Of a DNA stretch of 64,000 nucleotides, positions 18,539 to 27,435 are shown one piece after another. The notes under the pieces are model-generated. The model was given only the letters and a program-made list of their open reading frames with translations, ran no database searches and was not told where the DNA came from. The DNA is taken from NCBI RefSeq assembly GCF_024718545.1, contig NZ_JAMXDB010000003.1, positions 49,974-113,973 of the forward strand, written 5' to 3'. Source of the stretch: Weissella fangxianensis. GTDB lineage: Bacteria > Bacillota > Bacilli > Lactobacillales > Lactobacillaceae. A program made the translations under genes and the position numbers. Each line of letters begins with the position of its first letter. The stretch's first letter is position 1.

Positions 18539-18895
18539 ATGCGTCAAAACGCTTTGTTAGAAAAGTTGGTTGCTGACCAATTACGTACAGATATCCCAGA
18601 GTTCCGTGCCGGAGATTCAGTTCGTGTTCACGCACGTATCGTTGAAGGTTCACGCGAACGTATCCAAATCTTTGAAGGTGTTGTTATCAAGCGTAAGGGT
18701 ACTGGTATCCAAGCTACTTACACTGTTCGTAAGATTTCAAGTGGTGTTGGTGTGGAACGTACATTCCCATTGCACTCACCACGTGTTGACAAAATTGAAG
18801 TAGTTCGTCATGGACGTGTACGTCGTGCCAAGTTGTATTACTTGCGTGCATTGCACGGAAAGGCTGCTCGTATTCCAGAAGCACGCCGCAACTAA
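18539..18895 (+). CDS. rplS: 50S ribosomal protein L19
   Basis: Large-subunit protein near the subunit interface. The 118-residue sequence has [28 protein letters not shown], the [13 protein letters not shown] motif and the C-terminal [18 protein letters not shown] follows AGAGGAG. Codon use is strongly biased (CGT for Arg, TCA for Ser), as expected for a highly expressed gene. Confidence 0.97.
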   Translation: MRQNALLEKLVADQLRTDIPEFRAGDSVRVHARIVEGSRERIQIFEGVVIKRKGTGIQATYTVRKISSGVGVERTFPLHSPRVDKIEVVRHGRVRRAKLYYLRALHGKAARIPEARRN

Positions 18896-18913
18896 TAAGG
18901 GTAAACTATTAGT

Positions 18914-18946
18914 AAAAAGCCAACCTCTGTGGGTTGGCTTTTTTTG
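18914..18946 (+). terminator. Rho-independent terminator after rplS
   Basis: AAAAAGCCAACC pairs with GGTTGGCTTTTT around a TCTGTG loop; T-run follows. Confidence 0.93.
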
Positions 18947-18979
18947 CAGATAAAATGATATGGTAGAGGGGTTAAGTTT

Positions 18980-20269
18980 TTGAGTGTTGATAGAAAGACT
19001 AAGAGAGAAAAACGTAGTATTGGTTTAGGGTGGCAAATCGTTATTGGTTTAATTGTTGGTGTCATTTTGGGAGTTATCTTTTTTAAGAACAAGACGGCTA
19101 TTACGGCAATGCAAAATATAGGAACAATGTTTATTGGTCTTATTCAAATGATTGTGTTGCCAATTGTGGTATCTAGTTTAACGGTTGGTATTGCCAAGAT
19201 GGGTGATATTCGTAAATTAGGTCGTGTTGGATTGAAGACGTTGCTCTATTTTGAGATATTATCAACGATTGCGATTGTATTAGGTATGTTAGCAGGAAAT
19301 GTCTTTGAACCAGGTGCCAATGTCAATGTGCACAACTTGCAAGCAACTAATATTAGTAATTACTTGTCAACCGCAAAATCTGCTAGTGATGGTGGCGTTT
19401 GGGCAACGATAATGGATATCGTACCAACTAACTTCTTTGCATCATTATCAGAAAACAAAATGTTACAGGTTATTTTGTTTTCAGTATTTTTTGGTCTAGG
19501 AACTGCAGCAATTGGTAATAAGGGGCAAATTATTATTGACTTTTTTGATGCAGTGGCAGAAGTCATGTTTAAAGTGACAAATTGGGTCATGCAGTTAGCA
19601 CCTATTGGTGTTGGGGCTTTAATTGGAGCCACAGTTGCTCAGATGGGACTAAAGTCATTGGGGTCACTAGGATATTTTATATTCGTTTCTTACCTGACGA
19701 TGATTTTCTTTATGATTGTTATTCTAGGCATTGTTTTGAAAATTTATAACGTGGATGTATTTACCTTATTCAAGGTGCTACGTGATGAAATCATTTTAGC
19801 CTTTACAACCGCATCTTCAGAAGCAACATTACCAAGAATTGTGTCGAAGATGGAAAAGTTTGGGGTCAGTCAAGGAATTGTTTCCTTTGTTGTTCCAACA
19901 GGTTATACATTTAATCTTGATGGTTCCGCTATATATCAAGCAATTGGTGCGCTATTTATGGCACAAGCCTATAATATTCATTTATCGTTAGCACAACAGT
20001 TGACCTTACTAGTTGTTCTAATGATTACTTCAAAAGGGATGGCCGGTGTGCCGGGGGCATCGTTCGTGGTACTTTTGGCTACGGTATCATCAATCGGTGT
20101 ACCGCCTTCAGGATTAGCCTTTATTGCTGGTGTTGATCGTTTGGTTGACATGGGACGTACGGCAGTTAATGTTGTTGGAAATTCAACGGCATCAATTGTC
20201 ATTGGTAAGTCTGAAAAGGACTTTGATGAAGAAAAAAATGTTAAGTATTTAGCAAGCTTTAATGATTAA
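18980..20269 (+). CDS. Dicarboxylate/amino acid:cation symporter (DAACS family)
   Basis: Sodium- or proton-coupled transporter of the GltP/GltT type, likely for glutamate, aspartate or a C4-dicarboxylate. The 429-residue membrane protein has about eight transmembrane segments, then the family hallmarks ASSEATLP near residue 275, YTFNLDGSA near 315, and GMAGVPGASFVVL near 355; the hairpin loops HP1 and HP2 sit there. Start is TTG 18980 behind AGAGGGG, since no in-frame ATG lies before the first membrane segment. It has no evident operon partner. Confidence 0.88.
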   Translation: MSVDRKTKREKRSIGLGWQIVIGLIVGVILGVIFFKNKTAITAMQNIGTMFIGLIQMIVLPIVVSSLTVGIAKMGDIRKLGRVGLKTLLYFEILSTIAIVLGMLAGNVFEPGANVNVHNLQATNISNYLSTAKSASDGGVWATIMDIVPTNFFASLSENKMLQVILFSVFFGLGTAAIGNKGQIIIDFFDAVAEVMFKVTNWVMQLAPIGVGALIGATVAQMGLKSLGSLGYFIFVSYLTMIFFMIVILGIVLKIYNVDVFTLFKVLRDEIILAFTTASSEATLPRIVSKMEKFGVSQGIVSFVVPTGYTFNLDGSAIYQAIGALFMAQAYNIHLSLAQQLTLLVVLMITSKGMAGVPGASFVVLLATVSSIGVPPSGLAFIAGVDRLVDMGRTAVNVVGNSTASIVIGKSEKDFDEEKNVKYLASFND

Positions 20270-20276
20270 CTAAATA

Positions 20277-20324
20277 GCAACAGCTAGCTATAGCCAAATC
20301 GGTTATAGCTAGCTGTTGTTTTGT
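20277..20324. terminator. Strong hairpin terminator after the DAACS gene
   Basis: CAACAGCTAGCTATA pairs with TATAGCTAGCTGTTG, with TTGTTT following on the plus strand. Confidence 0.8.
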
Positions 20325-20429
20325 TTATAAGTTAAAAAACTGCGACAAATGGGCTTTGTGTATGGAATAATGCCTTTTTTTGTGTGATAATGGATAAATG
20401 ATTTTTGTTTAAGATAGGAGGCAGATGTT

Positions 20430-21389
20430 GTGACAATGGTACGTGTACGTGAGTATGGTATGAAGACGATTGTATTTGTTTTAGCAGCCGTTTTAGTGGC
20501 CATCTCAATGAATAGTTTTTTCATCCCAAACAACATCTTTTCAGGTGGTTTCAATGGTGTGGCACAACTAATTAGTTTATTTTTTGATTCAGTAGTTGGG
20601 ATACATATTGAAGTTGGGGCAATTATTATGGGTTCAAATATCCCACTAGCGATTGCTGGTTGGATATTTGCTGGACGAAAGTTTACGATTTTATCATTTT
20701 TGAATAATTTTGCTGCTTCGTTTATGCAAATTGTATTGCCCAAAAGCTCTTTGGTGACTCAAGAACCAATTTTGGCAGGTTTGTTTGGTGGGTTGTTATT
20801 AGGTATCTCAATTGGGTTAACATTTAAAATGGGCTTTTCTACTGGTGGTATGGATATTGTCGCCATGATTGTTCAAAAGACAACTGGAAAGTCAATTGGC
20901 TCGATTAATATGTTTATTAATGGTTTCATTGTCATCGTTGCTGGTGCCTTTATTGGTTGGCAAAATGCGATGTATACGATCATTGGTATCTATGCCACAT
21001 CTGTTGCTGTGGATGCTATTCATACACGCCATCAAAAGTTAACAGCGTTTATCGTTACCAGCCATCCGGATGAGGTCATCAAAGCCTTACAGGAAGCATT
21101 GGTGCGTGGTATTACGGTTATGCCTTCGCGTGGTGCATTTACGCAAGAGCCTAATACTACATTGATGATGGTTCTATCACGTTATGAGCTGACAGAAATG
21201 CAAAATTTGATTAAATCTGTGGATGTCGATGCATTTGTGAACATTGTTAGTACTGTGGAAGTTTCTAATAACTTCTGGAATGAAGACTTACAATCGCAAA
21301 TTAGACGTGAACGCACGGTTGCTAAGGCACAGATTACGGATGCGTTGAATCTCAGTGAAGAAGCTGATAAAATTGATGTAGACAAATAA
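20430..21389 (+). CDS. YitT family membrane protein
   Basis: Conserved membrane protein of unknown function. The 319-residue sequence has five or six membrane segments (YitT/DUF161 region, about residues 10-200) including SFFIPNNIFSGGFNGVAQL and GFSTGGMDIVAMIVQKTTGKSIG, then a cytoplasmic DUF2179 domain (about 215-285) with TAFIVTSHPDEVIKAL. GTG 20430 is chosen since AGGAGG (20416-20421) lies 8 bases upstream; ATG 20436 is the alternative. A second YitT gene lies at 55066. Confidence 0.85.
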   Translation: MTMVRVREYGMKTIVFVLAAVLVAISMNSFFIPNNIFSGGFNGVAQLISLFFDSVVGIHIEVGAIIMGSNIPLAIAGWIFAGRKFTILSFLNNFAASFMQIVLPKSSLVTQEPILAGLFGGLLLGISIGLTFKMGFSTGGMDIVAMIVQKTTGKSIGSINMFINGFIVIVAGAFIGWQNAMYTIIGIYATSVAVDAIHTRHQKLTAFIVTSHPDEVIKALQEALVRGITVMPSRGAFTQEPNTTLMMVLSRYELTEMQNLIKSVDVDAFVNIVSTVEVSNNFWNEDLQSQIRRERTVAKAQITDALNLSEEADKIDVDK

Positions 21390-21413
21390 GAAAGATAATG
21401 AGGGACGTATATA

Positions 21414-21599
21414 ATGCCATTAGTTCATATTGATTTGGTTGCAGGACGTAGTGATGAGCAGTTAAAAGCGATGATGACGGATGTAACAACCGCTCTTGAG
21501 AAACACATTGGTGTGCCTCGTGAAAATGTTAAAGTAGTTGTTAATGAGATGCAACCCGATCGTTTCATGGATGGCGGCGTTTTGCGTTCTGAGAAATAA
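21414..21599 (+). CDS. 4-oxalocrotonate tautomerase family protein
   Basis: Small tautomerase-superfamily protein that uses the N-terminal proline (Pro2 after Met removal) as a base. The 61-residue sequence begins MPLVHIDLVAGRSDEQ and ends with the family-typical GGVLRSEK. Its physiological substrate in lactic acid bacteria is not known; a catechol pathway is unlikely here. It lies 24 bases after the YitT gene and ends at a terminator, so the two may be cotranscribed. Confidence 0.87.
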   Translation: MPLVHIDLVAGRSDEQLKAMMTDVTTALEKHIGVPRENVKVVVNEMQPDRFMDGGVLRSEK

Positions 21600-21612
21600 T
21601 TTCGTACAATGG

Positions 21613-21648
21613 AAGATGAAGCACGTTATGTGTTTCATCTTTTTTTTG
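21613..21648 (+). terminator. Rho-independent terminator after the tautomerase gene
   Basis: AAGATGAAGCAC pairs with GTGTTTCATCTT (one G-T pair), followed by eight T. Confidence 0.88.
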
Positions 21649-21709
21649 TCATGAGGGGCATAATCAATTATTGGTTATTGAAAAATAAAAGTAGGAGCTA
21701 TAGAGATAG

Positions 21710-23215
21710 ATGGCTGATCAATATATATTGGCGCTCGATCAAGGTACAACAAGTACACGAGCAATGTTGTTTGATAAAGACGGGCAAGTAGTTGCCACGG
21801 CGCAAAAAGAGTTACCCCAGATTTTTAATAATCCGGGTTGGGTAGAACATGATGCGAATGGTATTTGGGAAGATGCCCGCCAAGTAATGGCTGAGGTTGT
21901 CATTAAAGCTAATATACCGCCGTACAAAATTGCAGGTATTGGATTAACCAATCAACGTGAAACAACGGTTATTTGGGATCGTTTAACGGGTGAACCAATA
22001 GCACCAGCAGTTGTTTGGCAATCAAAACAAAGTGTTGAAATTGCTGAAAAGCTAAAAGCTGAAGGATTGACAGACTACATTTATCAGAAAACAGGATTAT
22101 GGGTCGATGCATATTTCTCAGCGACAAAAATTATGTGGCTGTTAGATAACGTACCTGGTGCGCGAGAACGTGCTGAAAAAGGCGATTTGTTGTTTGGAAC
22201 AGTTGACTCATGGTTGTTATACAAACTAACTAATGGGCATGTTCATGCGACTGATTATTCAAATGCATCACGAACAATGTTATTTAACATACATTTGAAA
22301 GAATGGGATCAAGATTTACTAGAGAAATTCAATATTCCCGTCACAATGCTGCCTGAAGTTCGCGATTCTTCAGGGATATTTGGTTATACCGCCGAATATG
22401 CTTTCTTTGGTATTCAAGTACCGATTGCAGGAATTGCAGGTGATCAACAATCGGCATTGATTGGTCATCAAGCATTTCAGCAAGGTGATGTTAAGAATAC
22501 ATATGGCACAGGTTCATTTATTGTGATGAATACGGGCCAAGAAATTGCAACTTCAACTAATGGATTGCTATCGACGATTGCCTATAGTATTAATGGACAA
22601 GTAACCTATGCCCTGGAAGGCTCTGTCTTTATAGCAGGTGCTGCTATTCAATGGTTACGTGATGGTTTACAACTCGTTAAGAGTGCTAAAGAAACCGCAG
22701 CACTGGCCGAAATCGCCCGCGAACAACACGTTGATCCGATTTACTTAGTACCTGCTTTTGCTGGGTTAGGGGCACCTTATTGGGATCAGAATGCACGTGG
22801 CGCTATGTTTGGCCTAACTCGTGCGACAACTAAGGAAGATCTTGTAAGAGCCACATTGGAATCAATTGCATACCAAACACGAGATGTGTTAGATGCTATG
22901 CAGGACGATACAAATATTGAAATAACCAATTTGGTTATTGACGGTGGGGCTGCTGCAAATGATTACTTGCATCAATTCCAAGCTGACTTAATTAATACAG
23001 TGGTTAAGCGACCGGAACAATTGGAGACAACGGCGTTAGGTGCAGCATATCTAGCTGGTTTAGGTGTTGGTTTTTGGGAAGATATAGATAGTTTACCAGC
23101 GTCTAACCATCTACAGCTAAAAGAACCGCTTGCTGAACGTCAGAATCAAGTGCAGCATGCCTATAAGGGATGGCAACGTGCAGTGGCTGCGACCCGTCTT
23201 TTTCCAACAGATTAA
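21710..23215 (+). CDS. glpK: Glycerol kinase
   Basis: Phosphorylates glycerol to glycerol 3-phosphate. The 501-residue FGGY-family protein has ILALDQGTTSTRAMLFD at the start, TNQRETTVIWD near 80-90, PIAGIAGDQQSALIG near 238-252, and YGTGSFIVMNTG. At residue 231 the segment reads EYAFFG; many Firmicute GlpK proteins have His here (YHFFG/YHFYG), the site phosphorylated by PTS HPr. That site is absent. RBS is TAGGAGC. No glpO or glpF is adjacent. Confidence 0.95.
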   Translation: MADQYILALDQGTTSTRAMLFDKDGQVVATAQKELPQIFNNPGWVEHDANGIWEDARQVMAEVVIKANIPPYKIAGIGLTNQRETTVIWDRLTGEPIAPAVVWQSKQSVEIAEKLKAEGLTDYIYQKTGLWVDAYFSATKIMWLLDNVPGARERAEKGDLLFGTVDSWLLYKLTNGHVHATDYSNASRTMLFNIHLKEWDQDLLEKFNIPVTMLPEVRDSSGIFGYTAEYAFFGIQVPIAGIAGDQQSALIGHQAFQQGDVKNTYGTGSFIVMNTGQEIATSTNGLLSTIAYSINGQVTYALEGSVFIAGAAIQWLRDGLQLVKSAKETAALAEIAREQHVDPIYLVPAFAGLGAPYWDQNARGAMFGLTRATTKEDLVRATLESIAYQTRDVLDAMQDDTNIEITNLVIDGGAAANDYLHQFQADLINTVVKRPEQLETTALGAAYLAGLGVGFWEDIDSLPASNHLQLKEPLAERQNQVQHAYKGWQRAVAATRLFPTD

Positions 23216-23243
23216 TATGAGTTAAACGGAGATACAAAAGGTT

Positions 23244-23296
23244 TAAGAGACATTGATTTATTATCCCAAGATGGTTAAATTGATGTCTCTTTTTTG
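23244..23296 (+). terminator. Rho-independent terminator after glpK
   Basis: AAGAGACAT pairs with ATGTCTCTT, extended by imperfect inner pairing, followed by a T-run. Confidence 0.8.
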
Positions 23297-23442
23297 GTTA
23301 CAACAAAGGCGAACAAAGTTTCCCCTAAAAATTTAAGGAAAATTAAGGTATGATATAGATGTTAAATAAAGTTTAAATATAAGCTGGTGTCTGTGTATTT
23401 AAACCTGGGTTTAACGATTAGGATTTGAGAGGAGTTATGCCT

Positions 23443-24885
23443 ATGGTACAGGTTTCAAAAAAGGTGATCACCACTGGTCTTGTTGGTGCATTGGGTGTTG
23501 TGGCAACCACACAAGTGCCGGATGTACAAGCTGCAGTCAGGGGCGCTGTGAACTTAGCCCCTGATTCGGAACATGTGACGCAATTTCAGAGTGTGACGAA
23601 TTTTATTCAAGAAGTGGCATCTGGACAGAAGCATGGTAAAGTGACAACAAAGTCGGATGTTCTTCGAGAAAAGGGGTCAAAAAAATCAGCAATTGCGACC
23701 TTTACGGGTAAAACCAAGCATGCTGATAAAAGAACGACAACTGATGTGAACAATGTCGCATCTGAAGCAATGACAGAAGCGCTAGTTACCTCTAGTCAAG
23801 CGGATGAGACGACATCATCATATTATGATGATTCAACAACGGATACAACAGAAACCGATGCTTCAACGACACCAGCTGAAGATGCTGTGGTTTCTGAAGC
23901 GAATAGTGATAGCACACAGTCGGACGCAACAAGCGTTTATACGATTAGAGACGGTGATACATTAGCGAAAGTAGCAGCGGCTACTGGGATTTCAATTGCT
24001 GATTTACAGGCGGCTAATCCAGATGCTGATACTAGCATGTTACAAATTGGGCAGTCAATCTCTGTGCCAGCTGCTGGCACAGATGATGTTTCCCAAGCGG
24101 CTAATTATGACACACAGTATGATGCAACAGCAGAAACGGCAGACACAGCAACGTACGCAGCGGATACAACGGTAGTTGACGATGCACAGTCACAGTCAGC
24201 CTATGCTGAACCAGTACAACAATCTGTGCGTGATTTCACTGCGGATACGACTTCGGCGACCTTGCAATCAGATACACAAGTCAATGTACAATCTTTGGAA
24301 AGCTCACCAATACAGAATCAACAAAGGCATGAGACAACGACAAGCGGCAGCCAGGTGATGTCTAATGGTGATGTTGTGCTAGATGCCTTGCCAACTAAGC
24401 AAAGTAGCGCAGATACAGTAACTAAAGATTCTAGTTCACCAAGTGTACAGACACTGAGTGCGCAGAATGCTGAAACCGGCACATTAACACAGACCCAAAG
24501 AAATGATATTGTTTCGGCAGCATTAAAATATGCTTCACAAAATATTCCTTATGTCTGGGGTGGTAAGACTGCTGCTGGACTAGATTGTTCAGGATTGGTA
24601 GCAAAAGCATATCGAACAGCTGGCGTTTCGATTCCAGCATATACGGTCGCTGAAGAGGCTTATGTTACAACACAAGATGTTCAAAATGAACCAGATATTT
24701 TGTCTGCAGCACAGCCAGGTGATTTATTATTCTGGGGTGGTCATGGTGCAACTTGGCAAGTCGCTATTTATGTTGGTGATGGGCAATATGTCATTGCTTC
24801 TGAGCCTGAGCAACAGGTTCAAATTGCTAACATAGCGGATACGAATGTCCTACCTGATTTTGTTGGGGCATATAGTTTTCATTAA
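23443..24885 (+). CDS. Secreted LysM and NlpC/P60 domain protein (atypical active site)
   Basis: Probable peptidoglycan-associated protein. The 480-residue sequence has a signal peptide (cleavage likely after VQA near residue 29), a Thr/Ser/Asp-rich linker, one LysM domain (about 165-209, VYTIRDGDTLAKVAAATGIS), a second disordered linker, and a C-terminal NlpC/P60 domain (about 355-480). Cys382 in DCSGL is the nucleophile. The next catalytic position, usually His in HVAIY or HVGIY, is Gln439 (WQVAIY); His434 lies just upstream. ATG 23443 has GGAG 8 bases upstream; ATG 23437 is too close to it. Confidence 0.87.
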   Translation: MVQVSKKVITTGLVGALGVVATTQVPDVQAAVRGAVNLAPDSEHVTQFQSVTNFIQEVASGQKHGKVTTKSDVLREKGSKKSAIATFTGKTKHADKRTTTDVNNVASEAMTEALVTSSQADETTSSYYDDSTTDTTETDASTTPAEDAVVSEANSDSTQSDATSVYTIRDGDTLAKVAAATGISIADLQAANPDADTSMLQIGQSISVPAAGTDDVSQAANYDTQYDATAETADTATYAADTTVVDDAQSQSAYAEPVQQSVRDFTADTTSATLQSDTQVNVQSLESSPIQNQQRHETTTSGSQVMSNGDVVLDALPTKQSSADTVTKDSSSPSVQTLSAQNAETGTLTQTQRNDIVSAALKYASQNIPYVWGGKTAAGLDCSGLVAKAYRTAGVSIPAYTVAEEAYVTTQDVQNEPDILSAAQPGDLLFWGGHGATWQVAIYVGDGQYVIASEPEQQVQIANIADTNVLPDFVGAYSFH

Positions 24886-24906
24886 GCTTAAAAAATCATA
24901 TTAAAG

Positions 24907-24963
24907 ATTAAAGGGACGTCAATCTGACCAAGTTAAATTGGTAGATTAACGTCCCTTTAATTT
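24907..24963. terminator. Bidirectional terminator between the NlpC/P60 gene and the deoxynucleoside kinase
   Basis: TTAAAGGGACGT pairs with ACGTCCCTTTAA, with a further inner stem AATCTGACCAA / TTGGTAGATTA. It serves two convergent genes. Confidence 0.9.
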
Positions 24964-24991
24964 ATGGTTTCACTTACTTTTGTGTAATCAA

Positions 24992-25630
24992 TTAAACAGT
25001 TTCTAATTCTTTTAGTCGGTCATCAATTTGTTGTAAAACAATTTTCTGACTGTCTTCATTTTCAAGATCATATTTTTGCAAATCAATTTTCATTTTTGGT
25101 GAAGCATCATAATCTGCATACCATTTCTGATAGGCTGACCACATCTTGAAGTAATATTGTCGTAAATCAGCATTGTCTTCAAATTGCTCATAATCGCGAC
25201 CGCGTTTTTTAATACGGTAAAGGATGGTGTCAAAATCGGCATCAGCAAATACCATTAAGTCTGGACGACCTTTTTTCATCGTTTGGATTTCATCCATCAT
25301 GTTTTTAAGCAATGTCATATAAACATTTAACTCAGCATCAGAGATGTTACCTTCACGATGATTTTCTTGGGTGAACAGCGCATCTTCGTAAATAGAACGA
25401 TCTAAGACATTATTATCATCCGATAAAGCTTTCTTGATCATTGCGAAACGCTTGTTCAAAAAGTAAATTTGTAGTAAAAATCCATATTGTTTTGGATCTG
25501 CATAATAAAGAGGCAACACAGGATTTTCACCTACAGGCTCAAAAAAGGCCTGTGTATTAAGATGTTTTGCAATCAAATCAGTTAGTGTGGTTTTCCCGAC
25601 ACCGATCATACCAGCTGTGATAATCACCAT
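24992..25630 (-). CDS. Deoxynucleoside kinase (dAK/dGK type)
   Basis: Salvages deoxynucleosides by phosphorylation. The 212-residue protein has P-loop GMIGVGKTT (7-15), the LDRSIYEDALF segment carrying the DRS motif, and a lid RIKKRGRDYEQF. Lactobacilli often encode paired dAK/dGK subunits; only one gene is present here. I chose ATG 25630 because AAGGA lies just upstream of it on the minus strand; a longer reading to 25675 would place the binding site inside the gene. Base specificity cannot be read from sequence. Confidence 0.87.
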   Translation of the reverse strand: MVIITAGMIGVGKTTLTDLIAKHLNTQAFFEPVGENPVLPLYYADPKQYGFLLQIYFLNKRFAMIKKALSDDNNVLDRSIYEDALFTQENHREGNISDAELNVYMTLLKNMMDEIQTMKKGRPDLMVFADADFDTILYRIKKRGRDYEQFEDNADLRQYYFKMWSAYQKWYADYDASPKMKIDLQKYDLENEDSQKIVLQQIDDRLKELETV

Positions 25631-25756
25631 GGTAGTCCTTCTTCCTTCAGGATTATATTTTCTCCAAATACTCATCTTATAAAGTACATGAGTGAGCTTA
25701 TCAGCTGATAACTATATTAGCCAATATAATAAATAAATTCAACATCTTGACAAAAT

Positions 25757-25808
25757 AAAAAGAACGTCCTTACATAGACAAATGCCTATATATCAAGGGC
25801 GTTCCTGT
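25757..25808 (-). terminator. Terminator after mscL
   Basis: On the minus strand AGGAACGCCCTTGATATATAG pairs with CTATGTAAGGACGTTCTT (a few mismatches), then TTTTATTTT. Confidence 0.75.
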
Positions 25809-25822
25809 TTAAAAATAAAAAA

Positions 25823-26209
25823 TTAGTCTTTCTTTTCTGCTAGTGCGTCACGAATTTCTTGAAGAACAACCAATTCAGTTTCTTCTTCTTCTTCCTCTTC
25901 ATCTTTTTTAGCTAGTGATTGTGCTTTACGAATAGCCTTCAAAATTAAGAAAATGGCAAAACTCGTCAATAAGAATGTAATCAGTGTACCAATGAATGAT
26001 CCAATCTTGATATTAGCTGAACCGACATGCCAAACGATTGTTGAGAATGAGATTGAGCCAGTAATAATACCAATTAGGGGCATAACTAGATCATCAACGA
26101 CAGATGTCACAACTGTTTGGAAAGCAGCCCCCATAATAAAGGCAACTGCTAAGTCCAAAACGTTACCACGCATGATAAAGTCTTTAAATTCATTTATAAA
26201 ATTACGCAT
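25823..26209 (-). CDS. mscL: Large-conductance mechanosensitive channel MscL
   Basis: Membrane safety valve that opens under hypo-osmotic stress. The 128-residue protein has the amphipathic N-terminus, TM1 with GNVLDLAVAFIMGAAF, the periplasmic loop, TM2 (SFIGTLITFLLTSFAIFLIL), and the cytoplasmic helix with a very acidic run of seven Glu before VLQEIRDALAEK. RBS AAGGAGAC precedes the ATG. It stands alone on the minus strand. Confidence 0.95.
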   Translation of the reverse strand: MRNFINEFKDFIMRGNVLDLAVAFIMGAAFQTVVTSVVDDLVMPLIGIITGSISFSTIVWHVGSANIKIGSFIGTLITFLLTSFAIFLILKAIRKAQSLAKKDEEEEEEETELVVLQEIRDALAEKKD

Positions 26210-26387
26210 AAAATGTCTCCTTTTATTAACCTATTAATAAATATGGCACAGTGCTCTAGTCAAGTCAAAATAAATGTGGAAGATACTAGAATTTTTTTAA
26301 TTATCTCTTTTATATTAAATATCGTTACAAGCAAATTAATTTTTTCTGGTAGAATAAAGAAAATATGTGACATAGAGGAAGTAGTCA

Positions 26388-27227
26388 ATGAGTTATAAAA
26401 TGTTGGTGTCCGATTTAGATGAAACGTTTCTAAATGATGATGGTACCATTCACAAAGAAAACGTACGTGCAATTAAGCAAGCAATGACAAAAGGGTTTAA
26501 GTTTGTCCCTAATACTGGTCGATCGTTTATATCGGTCCAAAATATGTTAAAAGAGTTAGGATTATTTGATCAAGCAGACCAGTATGTTATTTCATATAAT
26601 GGCGCTGCAATTGTTGAGAATCATGATAATCGAGTTATAGCCACGCAAGGTATGCCGGTATCCTTAGCAAAAAAGATAGTTGCGGCGGGATATTTGAACA
26701 GCCAAATTGATGTGCATATTTATACAGTAGATAAGTTATTTATCTACGATCTTAATGAATCCGATAAGCGGTATATGGCAACTCGCGGCGTGGTATATGA
26801 AACAATCGATCAGCTTGATTTATCATTTTTAAATGATGAACAGCCAATTATGAAAGTGATTTTTGAAAATGAAGACGCAATCGTTCAAAGACAAATACAT
26901 GATGCTGTGATTAAGGCAGTAGGCAGTGATAGTGTTGAAGCAACATATTCATCTGGACGTTATGTTGAATTTAATCTGCAAGGCGTTGATAAGGGGAGTG
27001 TGTCATTGTTATTAGGTAAAAAACTAGGTATTGAGCCTTCTGAAATAATGGCTGCTGGTGATAATAATAATGATTTAAAGATGATTACTGCCGTAGGATT
27101 AGGTGTTAGTGTGGCCAATGGAATTGCATCAGTTAAAGCAGCGGCAGATTTTGTAACGCAACACACGAATAATGAAGGTGCGATTGCCGAGGTATTAGAT
27201 CAATTTGTATTGGCAGGTGAAGATTAG
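26388..27227 (+). CDS. Cof-type HAD-IIB phosphatase
   Basis: Haloacid dehalogenase superfamily hydrolase with a C2B cap, likely acting on a sugar phosphate or similar small molecule. The 279-residue protein has motif I VSDLDETFL (nucleophile D9, acid D11), motif II VPNTGRS, motif III Lys in KGSVSLLLGKKLG, and motif IV GDNNNDLKM. ATG 26388 follows GAGGAAG. The small membrane protein gene begins right after its stop (27229). Confidence 0.9.
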   Translation: MSYKMLVSDLDETFLNDDGTIHKENVRAIKQAMTKGFKFVPNTGRSFISVQNMLKELGLFDQADQYVISYNGAAIVENHDNRVIATQGMPVSLAKKIVAAGYLNSQIDVHIYTVDKLFIYDLNESDKRYMATRGVVYETIDQLDLSFLNDEQPIMKVIFENEDAIVQRQIHDAVIKAVGSDSVEATYSSGRYVEFNLQGVDKGSVSLLLGKKLGIEPSEIMAAGDNNNDLKMITAVGLGVSVANGIASVKAAADFVTQHTNNEGAIAEVLDQFVLAGED

Positions 27228-27228
27228 T

Positions 27229-27435
27229 ATGCGTTTTGCAATTCAAATTGGTGCGAGTTTTATTGTTGTTATTGTTTTTATTGGTTTTGTCTGGTTTGCA
27301 AAAATAGCAAATTGGCCAACATGGGTGATTGGTGTCGCCTTGTTTGTATTGTTTGTCTTATTCACGATTTTGATAACAGTGTTATCATTAGCGCTGCAAC
27401 CAAAAAATCAGGAGGATGAACATGAAAAAGATTAA
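27229..27435 (+). CDS. Small two-helix membrane protein, unknown function
   Basis: I do not recognise this 68-residue protein. It has two hydrophobic helices (about residues 5-23 and 28-55, the second with a VLFVLFTILITVLSLAL run) and a charged tail with QEDEHEKD. The ATG at 27229 follows the HAD stop by one base, with a weak AGGTGA box. It overlaps the next gene by 14 bases and carries that gene's GGAGG box in its 3' end, so the two are probably co-translated. Confidence 0.65.
   Translation: MRFAIQIGASFIVVIVFIGFVWFAKIANWPTWVIGVALFVLFVLFTILITVLSLALQPKNQEDEHEKD

Noticed and set aside
18979..21599. Coordinated aspartate/glutamate metabolism operon of symporter, YitT and tautomerase
   Set aside because: A strong terminator separates the symporter from YitT, and neither YitT nor the tautomerase has a known link to it.
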